This document shows, one piece after another, positions 37,406 to 46,530 of a stretch of DNA of 64,000 nt. The translations under genes were made by a program, and so were the position numbers. Source of the DNA: an uncultured Methanomicrobiales archaeon (lineage in GTDB: Archaea; Halobacteriota; Methanomicrobia; Methanomicrobiales; Methanospirillaceae); contig CAIYHQ010000131.1 in NCBI GenBank assembly GCA_903926075.1, positions 1-64,000 on the forward strand. Direction: 5' to 3'. The notes under the pieces were generated by a model that was not told the DNA's origin, did not search any database, and saw only the letters and a list, made by a program, of their open reading frames with translations. The first letter of the stretch is position 1. Every line of letters starts with the position of its first letter.

Positions 37406-37634
37406 ATTACCCCGTGCATCGGGAGATCTCCACGTGGCTGCTTTCAAAAGAGCAGGTTGGGTAGTAAATCATATCGAGGGTAGTTATTATATCCTGATTC
37501 AAAAAGGGAGTCCTGTTCACCTCTCTATTCCTGTTCATACAGGAAAGGAATCCTATCAGCACCGTAAGTTGGTTGTTAATGTCATGACGGGTGATGCTAG
37601 AGAGAAGGGTAAGTTTTTTATTCGCCTGATGTAG
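37398..37634 (+). pseudogene. hicA: Truncated HicA-family toxin
   Basis: The first 51 codons match HicA: MPKLPRASGDLHVAAFKRAG, then GS-x-x-I-L, a beta hairpin and IPVHTGKE. HicA normally continues with an L-x-x-G-T-L-x-x-I-L-x-x-A helix; here the frame continues into the antisense of a kinase H-box. The homology break lies at about 37540-37551. In addition the catalytic His of the G-S-H motif is Tyr (EGSYYIL). The product is very likely non-toxic. Confidence 0.75.
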
Positions 37635-38339
37635 TGCGTCCTCTGCTTGCCTGCGTTCAGTGATATCACGCATGTAGACATCAATGCCATTTCTCCGCCC
37701 ATACATGAACACTTCATACCAATGCTCATTTAATGGAGACTTCGATTCGTAATGCTCCAGGGAACAGTTTTTCATGGCGTTGAGGTAATGCTCGTGAATT
37801 CTCGTTCCCAGCAAATCAGGATATAAATCCCATATAACTTTTCCAAGCAATTCAGTTGCAGGCCTCCCGAATGGATCTTTCTCTGCTGCTGGATTGACCT
37901 CAATGAAACGCCATTTATTGTCCAAAGAATAGAATGTATCTGCAATACTATCGAGAACCGTTGCAGTTCTCATCTGTGCTTCGAGCATTGTCTCCTCTGC
38001 CCGTTTTCGTTCAATCTGATTTCGCACCCATGCCCTGACAATCCCTGGCTGGAATGGCTTTGAGATATAGTCGACTGCCCCAAGTGAAAGCCCCTTCTCT
38101 TCATCTTCGGTGGCATCCATAGCTGTTACAAAAATTACCGGGATGCTCCTTATCAGCTCGTTTGCCTTAAGTCGCCGGCAGACCTCATAGCCATCCATTT
38201 CCGGCATCATGATGTCGAGCAGGACAAGGTCAGGTGGGTTAACACCTGCCGCAATATCCAGTGCCTTCGCACCATTGGTAGCAATTTGGATATGGTAGTC
38301 TTCAGCAAGCAGTTTAGACAACATGTGAAAGTTCAGCAA
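37407..38339 (-). pseudogene. REC-PAS-kinase remnant, truncated at both ends
   Basis: From about 38330 to 37545 this encodes a receiver lacking its first strand (starts at FHMLSKLLAEDYHIQIATNG, with LVLLDIMMPEMDG, FVTAMDA and YISKPFQPG present), then one PAS domain (LDSIADTFYSLDNKWRFIEV...YMRDITERRQAEDAL), and the beginning of a kinase core (LLSSITRHDINNQLTVLIGF). Homology stops there; the frame then runs antisense through hicA and hicB to 37407. There is no ATPase domain. The N-terminus is fused out of frame to another receiver fragment (38314-38679). Confidence 0.8.
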
Positions 38340-38679
38340 ACTGCGACTCGGGTTCTCCTCCTTTCTGGAGATAAAAATCCGCTCCGTTACTGATGGCCTG
38401 GATAATTACCTCTTCCCTGCCTTTGCCAGTTAATAAGATGAATGGAATTGTCCCAAAATGTAACCGCACTTCAACAAGAAACTGTATGCCATCCATACCT
38501 GGCATTTGGTAATCCGATATGATGGCATCAAATTTTTCTTTATTGAGAAGTTCTATTGCTGCAGGTGCCGAAGCAATTGTAGTTACAGAAAATTCTCCTG
38601 ATTCTTTAAGGAACAACTTTCCAAGTTCAAGGAGAGCTAGTTCATCATCAACATAGAGGACCCGGATTGACTTTGTCAT
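38314..38679 (-). pseudogene. Receiver-domain fragment fused out of frame to the next remnant
   Basis: Starts like the paralogs (MTKSIRVLYVDDELALLELG) and is a complete receiver through YLQKGGEPESQFAELSH, then shifts to V-V-stop. The DNA continues in another frame into a different receiver. The join is at CACAT (about 38328-38333), a short sequence that both parents would carry, so the two were probably joined by microhomology-mediated deletion. A free receiver of 121 residues could still be made. Annotated as a remnant because paralogs continue into PAS domains. Confidence 0.75.
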
Positions 38680-38847
38680 CTATTAATGCCCCCTTTTATA
38701 AGTCATATTTTTGATACAAACGATTCTTCCAGTTGTTCTTATTGATGTTCTGTTTCATTGTTAAGGCACTTAATTTAAAATTTTACTTGATTTTATCAGG
38801 TATTGAATTTAAGTTTCACTCATAATTAAATGCACCCTGTCACCTAC

Positions 38848-38857
38848 TTTTATAAAT
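38848..38857 (+). promoter_or_regulatory. TATA-box promoter of the REC-GAF-PAS kinase gene
   Basis: CTTTTATAAATATT-type box in the divergent gap, about 40 bases before the ATG at 38895. Predicted transcription start near 38880, giving a nearly leaderless transcript. Motif-based. Confidence 0.5.
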
Positions 38858-38894
38858 ATTATCGTCGATATAAGGCTACAGTTGAGTGGCATTC

Positions 38895-41800
38895 ATGTTC
38901 AATGTTCTCTATGTTGATGACGAAACTTCGCTTCTTGAATTAGGTAAACTTTTCCTGGAAGATTCACAGGAATTTAAAGTCACGATATCGAGTTCTGCAA
39001 AAGAGGTCCTCAATAAAGAAGACATAGCATGTTACGATGCTATCATTTCTGATTACCAGATGCCTGAAATAAATGGTATTGAATTCTTAAAGGTGGTCAG
39101 GTCTAAATCCGTTGATATTCCCTTTATTCTCTTCACCGGAAAAGGCAGGGAAGAAATAGTAATTGAAGCAATTGACAATGGTGCAGATTTTTATCTCCAG
39201 AAAGGAGGCGAACCAGAGTCCCAGTTTGCCGAACTTATGCATAAAATCCGGATGGCTGTTGACCGAAGGAGAGCAAAAGAGCAGATAGTTTTTCAGAACC
39301 GGCTTTATTCTGTTCTTTCGGCAACAAACCGTGCAATTGCTTACATAAGAGACAAGAAAGAACTATTTTCTGAAATATGCCGTATACTTGTTGAAATTGG
39401 GGGTTTCAAGGCAGTCTGGATAGGCCTTGCTGACACAAATTCAAAAAAGATTGTGCGGGTTGCTTCTATTGGAGATGTTCGCGAATATGTTGCAGATCCA
39501 AACATAGAGCCCTGGCATGAAACTGAATTAAGAGACGGCCATCTGGCGAATGCAACATTCCCTTTTGCTCCCGGGACCCGGGACTCAGGTATTATATCTG
39601 TTTACTCCCCGAAAAAGGGGTTTTTCGATGAACAGATACTTACTCTTCTTGAAGAGATGTCACGTGATATATCTTTTGCACTTGTAACAATTGAAAAGGA
39701 AGAACAGCGAATTTCTGCTGAAAGTGCTTTGAGAGAGAGCGAAGAACGCCTGTCACTTGCCCTTAATGTTGCACAGATGGGGACATGGGACCTTGACCTT
39801 GTGGGCCATACTGCCTGGAGGTCACTCCGGCATGACCAGATCTTTGGTTACAAGACCCTTCTCCCAGAATGGACTTATGAAATGTTTCTGGAACATGTCG
39901 TGCCTGAAGACCGTGAATTTGTAAACAAGGCTTTCAATGAAGCCCAAACGGACAGGCATGACTGGGAGTTTGAATGCAGGATACAGCGTACGGATGGAGA
40001 GATCAGGTGGATCTGGGCGAGGGGAAGAATCCAGTTCGGCACATCCGGAGAGCTGTCACGAATGCTTGGTCTCGTCCAGGATATTACTGAACTGAAACAG
40101 GCAGAAGAGGAACGCCAGCACCTTGCAAACATTGTAGAATTTTCAGAGGATGCAATAACCGGGAAAACTCTTGAAGGGATAATTGTTTCATGGAATACCG
40201 GGGCTGAGAGACTGTATGGTTACACAGTTCATGAGGTTATTGGTAAATCTGTCTCTATCCTTATTCCTGCCAGAGAAAAAGATGAACTGCAGAATATACT
40301 TGAAAAAATTAAACAAAAAGAGCTTATCAATCATTTTGAAACAAAACGAGTACGAAAAGATGGAAAAATAATTGATGTGTCGCTTACAATCTCGCCTATA
40401 AAAAATGCTCTGGGTGATATAACAGGTGCATCTACAATAGCACGTGATATTACCAAGCGAAAACAAATTGAAGAGGAATTGCGCAAAAGTGATAAACGTT
40501 TCCATATTCTATTTGAGTCAGTTCCAATTGGTATCGGAATTTCAAGTCTCGAAGGTAAAGTTCTTGATATAAATCCGATGATGGAGCAAATTACCGGTTA
40601 TAATCTTCCAGAATTTAAAGTTATTAATCTTATAGATACTTATGTAAATCCAGACGATCGCACGAGGATTGTCAGAAAATTACAAGATAATGGCGAGATT
40701 AAGAATTATAGGGTAATATTAAAAAAGAAAGACGGCACCCTTTATTTTGCCTTATTGAATTCGAAAATAATTGAAATCGATAAAGAAAAAGTTGTCCTGA
40801 CAACCACAATTGACACTACGGAACAGAGCAGGCTGGAAAGAGCGCTTCAGGAGAGTGAGGAGCGGCTTTCTCTTGCATTGAAGTCCTCAGGTATGGGTAT
40901 TTTTGACTGGGATATCAGAAACAATAAACGGATATGGGATGATCAGGTTCACCGACTTTTAGGGATAAAACCCGGGACTTTTGCAGGAACAGAAGAAGAA
41001 TTTTTTGAGATCCTTCATCCTGATGACAGACCGACAGTCCGTGAAGTGTTTAAAAAATCGATTGTTCAGAAAACACCGTATGAAATAGAGGGGCGGGTTG
41101 TCTGGCCGGATGCCAGTGTCCACACCATTGCAGTAAGGGGTATGGTCCATTATGACAATAATGACATTGCAGGCCGGATAAGTGGTATCTGCTGGGATAT
41201 TACTGAACAAAAAAAGATGGATCTGGAGCTTATCGAATCCAAAAAAATCGCGGAGGAATCATTAGCATTATTCAGGACACTCAATGAAAATGCTCCGGTA
41301 GGTTTTGCATTCATGGATACAAATTATCGATTTGTCCAGATCAATTCAACTCTTGCTGAGATCAATGGGAAATCTGTGAATGATCATATTGGGCGGACGC
41401 TTGAAGAGGTTGTACCCGAAATATGGTCCACTGTCAAACCTATTTACGAACAGATTATAAAAACCGGAAAACCGGTTCTAAATATAGAAATATCAGGGAT
41501 GACACCTGCTTTCCCTGATATAATCAAATACTGGATTGGTAATTACTACCCGGTAAAAACAAATAATGACCAGATTATTGGGATTGGCGTTATTGTAATT
41601 GATATAACTGAACGGAAAAGGGCTGAAACAGATCTGAAAGAGAGTGAGAGATTACTTCAGGGAAGCGAAGAACGGTTCAGGCATATCTCTGAAACGATAA
41701 CTGATTTTGCCTACTCATGCAGAAATACACCGAACGGTGGTCCGTTCAGGATAGACTGGCTGACCGGTGCGATTGAGTTCATAACAGGTTATAATGAAAA

Positions 41801-42683
41801 TGAAATCCTGAATATGAACTGTTGGGGTCAACTTGTGATTGATGATGACTTTCCTTTATTTGAAAGTAAAGTTGTAGGTCTTTCCCCAGGGGAAATCGGC
41901 ACATCTGAATTGCGTATCAGAAGAAAAGACGGTGAAATAGTCTGGATTCAATCATGTACAGAATGCGTAGCTGACCCTAAAAATGCGGAAGTGTTGATTC
42001 TTTACGGGGGATGCCAGGACATAACATTGCGCAAACGGGCAGAAGAAGCAATCATGCAGGCAAACCGTCAGCTAAAATTAATGACCACCATTACACGTCA
42101 TGATATTCTCAACAATGTTTCTGTCATCCGGGGATATCTAAGCCTTGCAAACAAGAAATTTACAGACAATGAAATAATCGAATTCTGCAGAAAAATGGAA
42201 CTCGCTACAGATGCAATTGAGTTGCAAATCGAGTTTACCAGGGTCTACCAGAACCTTGGCTTGTATGAACCGCAATGGCAGGAAATCTATAAGATAGTTT
42301 CCACTCTTCTTATACCAGAAAAAATAACGCTCTATTCCGATATGTCAACTGTGCAGGTATATGCAGATCCAATGCTTGAGAATGTATTTTTAAACCTGCT
42401 TGATAACTCCATCAGGCATGCAGAAGGAATTACGGAGATCAGGATAATATCCAGAGAGAAAGAGGAAGGGTTGACTATTGTTTGGGAGGATAATGGGGGA
42501 GGTATACCATATAATGAAAAAGAGCGGATATTCGAACGTGGGTTTGGTAAAAATACCGGCCTTGGACTTTTTTTAATAAAAGAGATCCTATCTATAACTG
42601 GAATTGGGATTAAAGAGACTGGCGAACCTGGAAAAGGCGCCAGGTTCGAGATAGCGGTTCCAAAAGGAATTTACAGACCCTGA
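38895..42683 (+). CDS. REC-GAF-(PAS)6-histidine kinase
   Basis: A 1262-residue soluble kinase. The receiver (1-120) has VLYVDDE, IISDYQMPEING and FTGKGREE. A GAF domain (about 135-280) has GGFKAVWIGLADTNSKKI. Six PAS domains follow, with PAC-type ends such as LGLVQDITELKQAEE and GICWDITEQKK. The kinase core reads TTITRHDILNNVSVIRGYL, LNLLDNSIRHAEG, EDNGGGI, GFGKNTGLGLFLIKEIL, EPGKGARFEI and a VPKGIYRP tail. The ATG at 38895 is preferred to the GTG at 38886, matching the M-F-x-V-L-Y-V-D-D-E start of the 44897 paralog. Convergent with the LytS-type gene, 10 bases between ends. Confidence 0.9.
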   Translation: MFNVLYVDDETSLLELGKLFLEDSQEFKVTISSSAKEVLNKEDIACYDAIISDYQMPEINGIEFLKVVRSKSVDIPFILFTGKGREEIVIEAIDNGADFYLQKGGEPESQFAELMHKIRMAVDRRRAKEQIVFQNRLYSVLSATNRAIAYIRDKKELFSEICRILVEIGGFKAVWIGLADTNSKKIVRVASIGDVREYVADPNIEPWHETELRDGHLANATFPFAPGTRDSGIISVYSPKKGFFDEQILTLLEEMSRDISFALVTIEKEEQRISAESALRESEERLSLALNVAQMGTWDLDLVGHTAWRSLRHDQIFGYKTLLPEWTYEMFLEHVVPEDREFVNKAFNEAQTDRHDWEFECRIQRTDGEIRWIWARGRIQFGTSGELSRMLGLVQDITELKQAEEERQHLANIVEFSEDAITGKTLEGIIVSWNTGAERLYGYTVHEVIGKSVSILIPAREKDELQNILEKIKQKELINHFETKRVRKDGKIIDVSLTISPIKNALGDITGASTIARDITKRKQIEEELRKSDKRFHILFESVPIGIGISSLEGKVLDINPMMEQITGYNLPEFKVINLIDTYVNPDDRTRIVRKLQDNGEIKNYRVILKKKDGTLYFALLNSKIIEIDKEKVVLTTTIDTTEQSRLERALQESEERLSLALKSSGMGIFDWDIRNNKRIWDDQVHRLLGIKPGTFAGTEEEFFEILHPDDRPTVREVFKKSIVQKTPYEIEGRVVWPDASVHTIAVRGMVHYDNNDIAGRISGICWDITEQKKMDLELIESKKIAEESLALFRTLNENAPVGFAFMDTNYRFVQINSTLAEINGKSVNDHIGRTLEEVVPEIWSTVKPIYEQIIKTGKPVLNIEISGMTPAFPDIIKYWIGNYYPVKTNNDQIIGIGVIVIDITERKRAETDLKESERLLQGSEERFRHISETITDFAYSCRNTPNGGPFRIDWLTGAIEFITGYNENEILNMNCWGQLVIDDDFPLFESKVVGLSPGEIGTSELRIRRKDGEIVWIQSCTECVADPKNAEVLILYGGCQDITLRKRAEEAIMQANRQLKLMTTITRHDILNNVSVIRGYLSLANKKFTDNEIIEFCRKMELATDAIELQIEFTRVYQNLGLYEPQWQEIYKIVSTLLIPEKITLYSDMSTVQVYADPMLENVFLNLLDNSIRHAEGITEIRIISREKEEGLTIVWEDNGGGIPYNEKERIFERGFGKNTGLGLFLIKEILSITGIGIKETGEPGKGARFEIAVPKGIYRP

Positions 42684-42693
42684 AAAACATGTA

Positions 42694-43383
42694 TTAATTG
42701 ATTTTTTCAGTTTTTTTCTCTTCATTTCCACATGTATTTTTTTGTCGAAGAAGAAAATCTGAGACAATTATAGAGAATGCTGCCATGCCGATTGCATTTG
42801 CAAGGACCATTGGTACTATCAACACACTGACTATCTCCCAGGCAACAGAAAATGGCTGGACTAAAAGCAAAATCAATAGCATATGTAAACATTCCATGAG
42901 TACAGCGAAAACCACAGCGACTTTCACTCCGCAAAAATGGCGTTTGAATCTGAGATAGATTAAACCTCCTATAAGGCCGGCTAGAATTGTTGCAATTGAA
43001 CAGGGAACTGCAGTAATGCCTCCGAGTGAATAGCGTTGGAGACTACCTATCAGACCTGCAATAATGCCGCCGAAAGGTCCGGCGATCAGTCCGGCAATCA
43101 TAGGGGCGAGGTCCCTCACATTTATCTTTGCCCCGAGGAACTCAAACCCAGTGTATGTACCATAGATAGATAGGAGCCCAAAGATTACCCCAATAATCAG
43201 GGCGTTTCTCCATGTGCTTTTCAGGATCAAGGGTTCACGTAAAATTCTTGAGCTGGTTACTACCTGGGCAACAACGATGATAACACAGACCATCTGGAAA
43301 AGGACAACAATCATATCAACTGGTGAAGCCATAGACATTTTCTCATATGGAGTCAGTGGTCCATCAATAAAACTTCTTGCCAA
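42694..43383 (-). CDS. LytS/YhcK-type 5TM receptor domain protein (stand-alone)
   Basis: A 229-residue membrane protein containing the 5TM-5TMR_LYT signature: NVRDLAPMIAGLIAGPFGG, then GLIGSLQRYSLGGITAVPC and SIATILAGLIGG. In bacteria this module is the membrane sensor of LytS kinases and some diguanylate cyclases. Here no output domain is attached, only a short charged C-terminal tail, so it would have to signal through a partner such as one of the nearby soluble kinases, or act as a transporter-like protein. Its first helix region begins after about 20 residues. Confidence 0.75.
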   Translation of the reverse strand: MARSFIDGPLTPYEKMSMASPVDMIVVLFQMVCVIIVVAQVVTSSRILREPLILKSTWRNALIIGVIFGLLSIYGTYTGFEFLGAKINVRDLAPMIAGLIAGPFGGIIAGLIGSLQRYSLGGITAVPCSIATILAGLIGGLIYLRFKRHFCGVKVAVVFAVLMECLHMLLILLLVQPFSVAWEIVSVLIVPMVLANAIGMAAFSIIVSDFLLRQKNTCGNEEKKTEKIN

Positions 43384-43528
43384 AGTTGACTGTTTAAAAT
43401 ACAGGTTTGTCCAATTGTAGTATAACCTGGTTAGACAGGCTCATGATGAAAAAATAAATTTCCAGCCATTAATTTTAAATAACATCTCCCCTCATGATTT
43501 AATTACCTGAAAAGGGATGAGGTGAGTT

Positions 43529-43798
43529 ATGCTTTTTATTGCACTTGTAAAATTTAAAACTCAATTAAGTAAGGAAGTAGTTGCCCAGAACACTAAGGAT
43601 ATAGAGGATGATATGAAAAGAGAAATCAGCTTTCTGGGCATCTATTGGACACTTGGAAAGTATGACACTGTAGTAATTTTTGAAGCCCCGAATGAAAGAG
43701 TCGCAATGAACATGATGTTAAAGAGGGCAGACCGGATGGAAATAGAGACTCTTGTGGCAGTACCTGCTCATAAAGGAAGTCCTTACGGGCCGGAATGA
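43529..43798 (+). CDS. GYD domain protein
   Basis: An 89-residue protein of the GYD family, dimeric alpha-beta barrel-like proteins of unknown function: LFIALVKFKT strand, I-x-F-L-G-I-Y-W-T-L-G-K-Y-D (the G-x-Y-D signature) and a TLVAVPAH strand near the end. A GATGAGGTGAG ribosome site precedes the ATG. No cofactor motif is visible. Confidence 0.85.
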   Translation: MLFIALVKFKTQLSKEVVAQNTKDIEDDMKREISFLGIYWTLGKYDTVVIFEAPNERVAMNMMLKRADRMEIETLVAVPAHKGSPYGPE

Positions 43799-43856
43799 GA
43801 TGTTTTTTTTTAGTTTAACAAAAAAATATGTACATACAGGTAGACAATAGATTGTA

Positions 43857-43970
43857 ATGGCAGATGCTATCCGTGTCCTGTATGTTGACGATGAACCTGA
43901 AAAAGGAGAAAGGTTTGAGATTAAGGTTCCAACAGGGAAGTGGCGTTATAGGGATGAGATACAAAGATAG
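43857..43970 (+). pseudogene. 37-codon deletion scar of a REC-PAS-kinase gene
   Basis: Opens MADAIRVLYVDDEPE, the exact N-terminus of the REC-kinase paralogs, and passes directly in frame into KGERFEIKVPTGKWRYRDE, the exact C-terminal end of the same family, before a stop. Everything between (hundreds of codons: most of REC, sensor domains, kinase) is missing. The junction is at GAACCTG (43892-43898), which occurs in both D-D-E-P and G-E-P-G coding stretches, so short-homology recombination is the simplest cause. The 16-base upstream flank is also similar to that of the gene at 27463. It has a family-type start and could be translated as a 37-residue peptide. Confidence 0.85.
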
Positions 43971-44100
43971 ATTTATGTCTTATTTATCATTTTTTCCCAC
44001 TGTTACATATACAATAGTACCTCCTTCTGAACAACCCTCTCCTCTTCCCACTGGAACTCATCAGATTCAACTACGGCCATTTCCGTGTTGTCTCCGGTAA

Positions 44101-44292
44101 CTGGCCGACCTGGATGACGAAGGCCTTTGTGAGGATATCACTAGCAATGGTTCGAATGACTTCTCTGACGTAGTGCTTTTCTTTCAAAACATGGGATGGA
44201 TTGTCGAAAATAAGCCGATATAGTACTTTGATTTGAATAACAATGGCCACATAGACTTTGCGGATGTGATCCTTGTGTTTAACAGGATTTAA
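44101..44292 (+). pseudogene. Decayed C-terminus of a surface protein (dockerin-like DFADV repeats)
   Basis: One frame reads a duplicated calcium-loop-like module, GLCEDITSNGSNDFSDVVLF followed by FDLNNNGHIDFADVILVFN, with an in-frame TAG between the halves and a stop at 44290-44292. This D-x-N-x-N-G-x-x-D-F-A-D-V pattern is common at the C-termini of secreted PKD-type proteins of Methanomicrobia. There is no gene body upstream, where the kinase deletion scar lies instead. Remnant of a lost surface-protein gene. Confidence 0.6.
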
Positions 44293-44332
44293 TCAGAGAA
44301 AATTATCACATAAGAAAAAGGATAAGGTCTCT

Positions 44333-44764
44333 CTATAATGCAATTGGATCTTCATTTCTAATTTGTTTTGTCCGTTCCATTCGTTCCGGTTTTTTTAACC
44401 AGACCAGAATATCGTCTTTATAGACAAAATGGCGCATCCTATAAACTGCAATGCCATCAGGAACTTCGGTTGCATCTGTGTTACCCGGTACAAGGAATGC
44501 TTTTCCATGCGTCCTGGTATTATTGCTTGTTTCTTTTTCAAGAGAATTAAGCCTTTCAATAAAAGTTTTTGGAACGTTTGGTGCGAATGTGACTCCCACA
44601 AGATATTGTTCAATCTGTCCCCCTTTTTTTCGGGAAATTGTAAGTATCTGTTCGGGTGATTCCTGTGATACAGGTTTGTGTATAGTCCAGCCATCGTATG
44701 TTGAAAAATGCCGGATCAGATCATTCTTGACTATGGTCTGCATTATTTCAGTTGATGTATGCAT
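44333..44764 (-). CDS. Hypothetical protein, 143 residues
   Basis: Soluble protein starting MHTSTEIMQTIVKNDLIRHF, with a central pattern of alternating strands (QYLVGVTFAP, KAFLVPG, IAVYRMRHFVYKDDILVWLK) preceding a charged tail. The ending FVYKDDILVWLKKP suggests a small alpha/beta fold, but I do not recognise a family. Codon choice fits the minus-strand frame; several overlapping plus-strand frames look like shadows. Probably a real gene of unknown function. Confidence 0.55.
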   Translation of the reverse strand: MHTSTEIMQTIVKNDLIRHFSTYDGWTIHKPVSQESPEQILTISRKKGGQIEQYLVGVTFAPNVPKTFIERLNSLEKETSNNTRTHGKAFLVPGNTDATEVPDGIAVYRMRHFVYKDDILVWLKKPERMERTKQIRNEDPIAL

Positions 44765-44896
44765 AATTTATATTTATTATTTAATTTTTTAAAAAGTTAA
44801 TGATAATGCATAAATTATTGATAAATTACTGTGTATAGTTAAACATATTAGATCAGACGCCAAGATCGATATACCAAGTAATCGGGCTGAATAACA

Positions 44897-46309
44897 TTGT
44901 TCTCTGTTCTTTACGTTGATGATGAAGAGTTATTACTTAGTATCGGGAAAATATTTCTCGAAAAAACCGGAGAATTACTTGTTACAACCGTTTCATCCGC
45001 AAATAAAGCGTTTGAAGCACTATCAAACCAGAGATACGATGCAATAATATCAGATTATCAGATGCCGGATATGGATGGTATTGAATTTCTGAAGTCTATC
45101 CGGGCTTTAGGGAATACTATTCCATTTATCATCTTCACCGGGCGAGGCAGAGAGGAAATCGTAATCGAGGCTTTAAACGCCGGGGCAGATTTTTATCTTC
45201 AGAAAGGCGGGGAAGCAAAATCGCAGTTTGCCGAACTGGCCCATAAAGTCAAACGTTCGATAGTAACCTGGAACGCGGAGGATCAGCGCAGGATGAATGA
45301 AATCCGGCTTAACGTAATGATGCAGTTATATTCGATGCGTGATCTCCCTGTTAAAGAGATAACTGACTTTGCACTTGAAAAAGCTGTTGATATAACTGAG
45401 AGTTCGATGGGATATCTTGCATTTCTTTCAGATGACGAGAAGAAACTGTTCATGTATTCATGGTCGGAAGCTGGCCTGAAAGAATGTAAATTAATAGAAA
45501 AACCTATTGTATACGATGTTGAGAAGACCGGATTATGGGGTGAAGCTGTTCGTCAACGTAAACCGGTTACAACAAATGATTATCCCGCAGAAAATCCCTT
45601 GAAACGTGGGACTCCGATGGGACATGTAACTCTTATACGGCACATGAACCTTCCGGTCTTTGACCATGAAAAAATTGTAATGGTAATCGGTGTTGCAAAC
45701 AAGAAGAGTTATTATAATAATGAAGATGTGAGACAGCTGACTCTTCTCATGAATGGGCTGTGGAATATCGTAAATCGCAAAAAAACGGAAGATGAGTTGC
45801 TTGAGAAAAACCATAAACTTGCTGCAGCATATGAACAGATTGCAGCTTCGGAAGAGGAACTTAAGCAGCAGTTGGAAGAACTTGCCTTAAGAGAAACCAA
45901 ACTCAAGGCAAGCGAGAACAGGCTTCGCGCAATTATAAATGGCTCACCTTTCGGAGCACATATCTACGAGTTAACTGATTTAGGAGAACTTATTTTCAAG
46001 GGTTCGAACAAAGCCGCAGACAGAATTCTAGGAATTGATCATGGAAGGATCATTGGAAAAACTATTGAAGAGGCTTTTCCTTCACTTGTCAATACCGATA
46101 TCCCTGCCTTATATAAGGCAATTGCCAGAACAGGCGATGGGGTAACCCGTGACGAGGTTTACTATTCTGATGACGGGGTAATAAGCGGATCATTTCAAAT
46201 TCATGCCTTCCAAATAAGTCCGGGTAACATTGCAGTGTTTTTCCTTGATATGATTAAGGAAAAAAAAGCCCGCCTTATCGATTCAGATGAAAGGTTCAGA
46301 AATGTTTAA
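44897..46309 (+). pseudogene. REC-GAF-PAS protein truncated before its kinase part
   Basis: The 470-residue reading frame has a receiver (VLYVDDEELLLSIGKIFL, IISDYQMPDMDG, FTGRGREE, YLQKGG), a GAF-like domain (about 135-300, with SSMGYLAFLSDDEKKLF), a coiled coil (about 300-345) and a PAS domain (NRLRAIINGSPFGAHIYEL..., about 347-460). It stops right after SDERFRNV, which in paralogs is the beginning of a further PAS domain. No kinase core follows in any frame. Either a 3'-truncated kinase or a receiver/sensor protein now working without one. TTG start, as the M-F-x-V-L-Y-V-D-D-E start of the 38895 paralog indicates. Confidence 0.7.
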
Positions 46310-46530
46310 AAGCAAATATGGATTTAACAGAAGAATAGAATCTCCAGGTTGCACTTAAAAAAAGAAGCGCATCGTTTGATTTTACAGGGTTTTAATTCGC
46401 CAAATCCAGTATAATACACACTTATTTCAGTATTTTCCCTCAAAAAGTATCGGAAAGAAATTTTCGCGCACAGTTTTTCATTCAGTCCAACAAGTAATTA
46501 ATTTAACAAAACTAAAAAATCAACAATTAC

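Noticed and set aside
44451-44792. Plus-strand frame of 113 codons opposite the 143-residue hypothetical gene
   Set aside because: Its translation is a Cys/Ser/Val-rich string with no pattern, and it runs into the promoter region of the neighbouring gene. The minus-strand frame has more plausible codon use.
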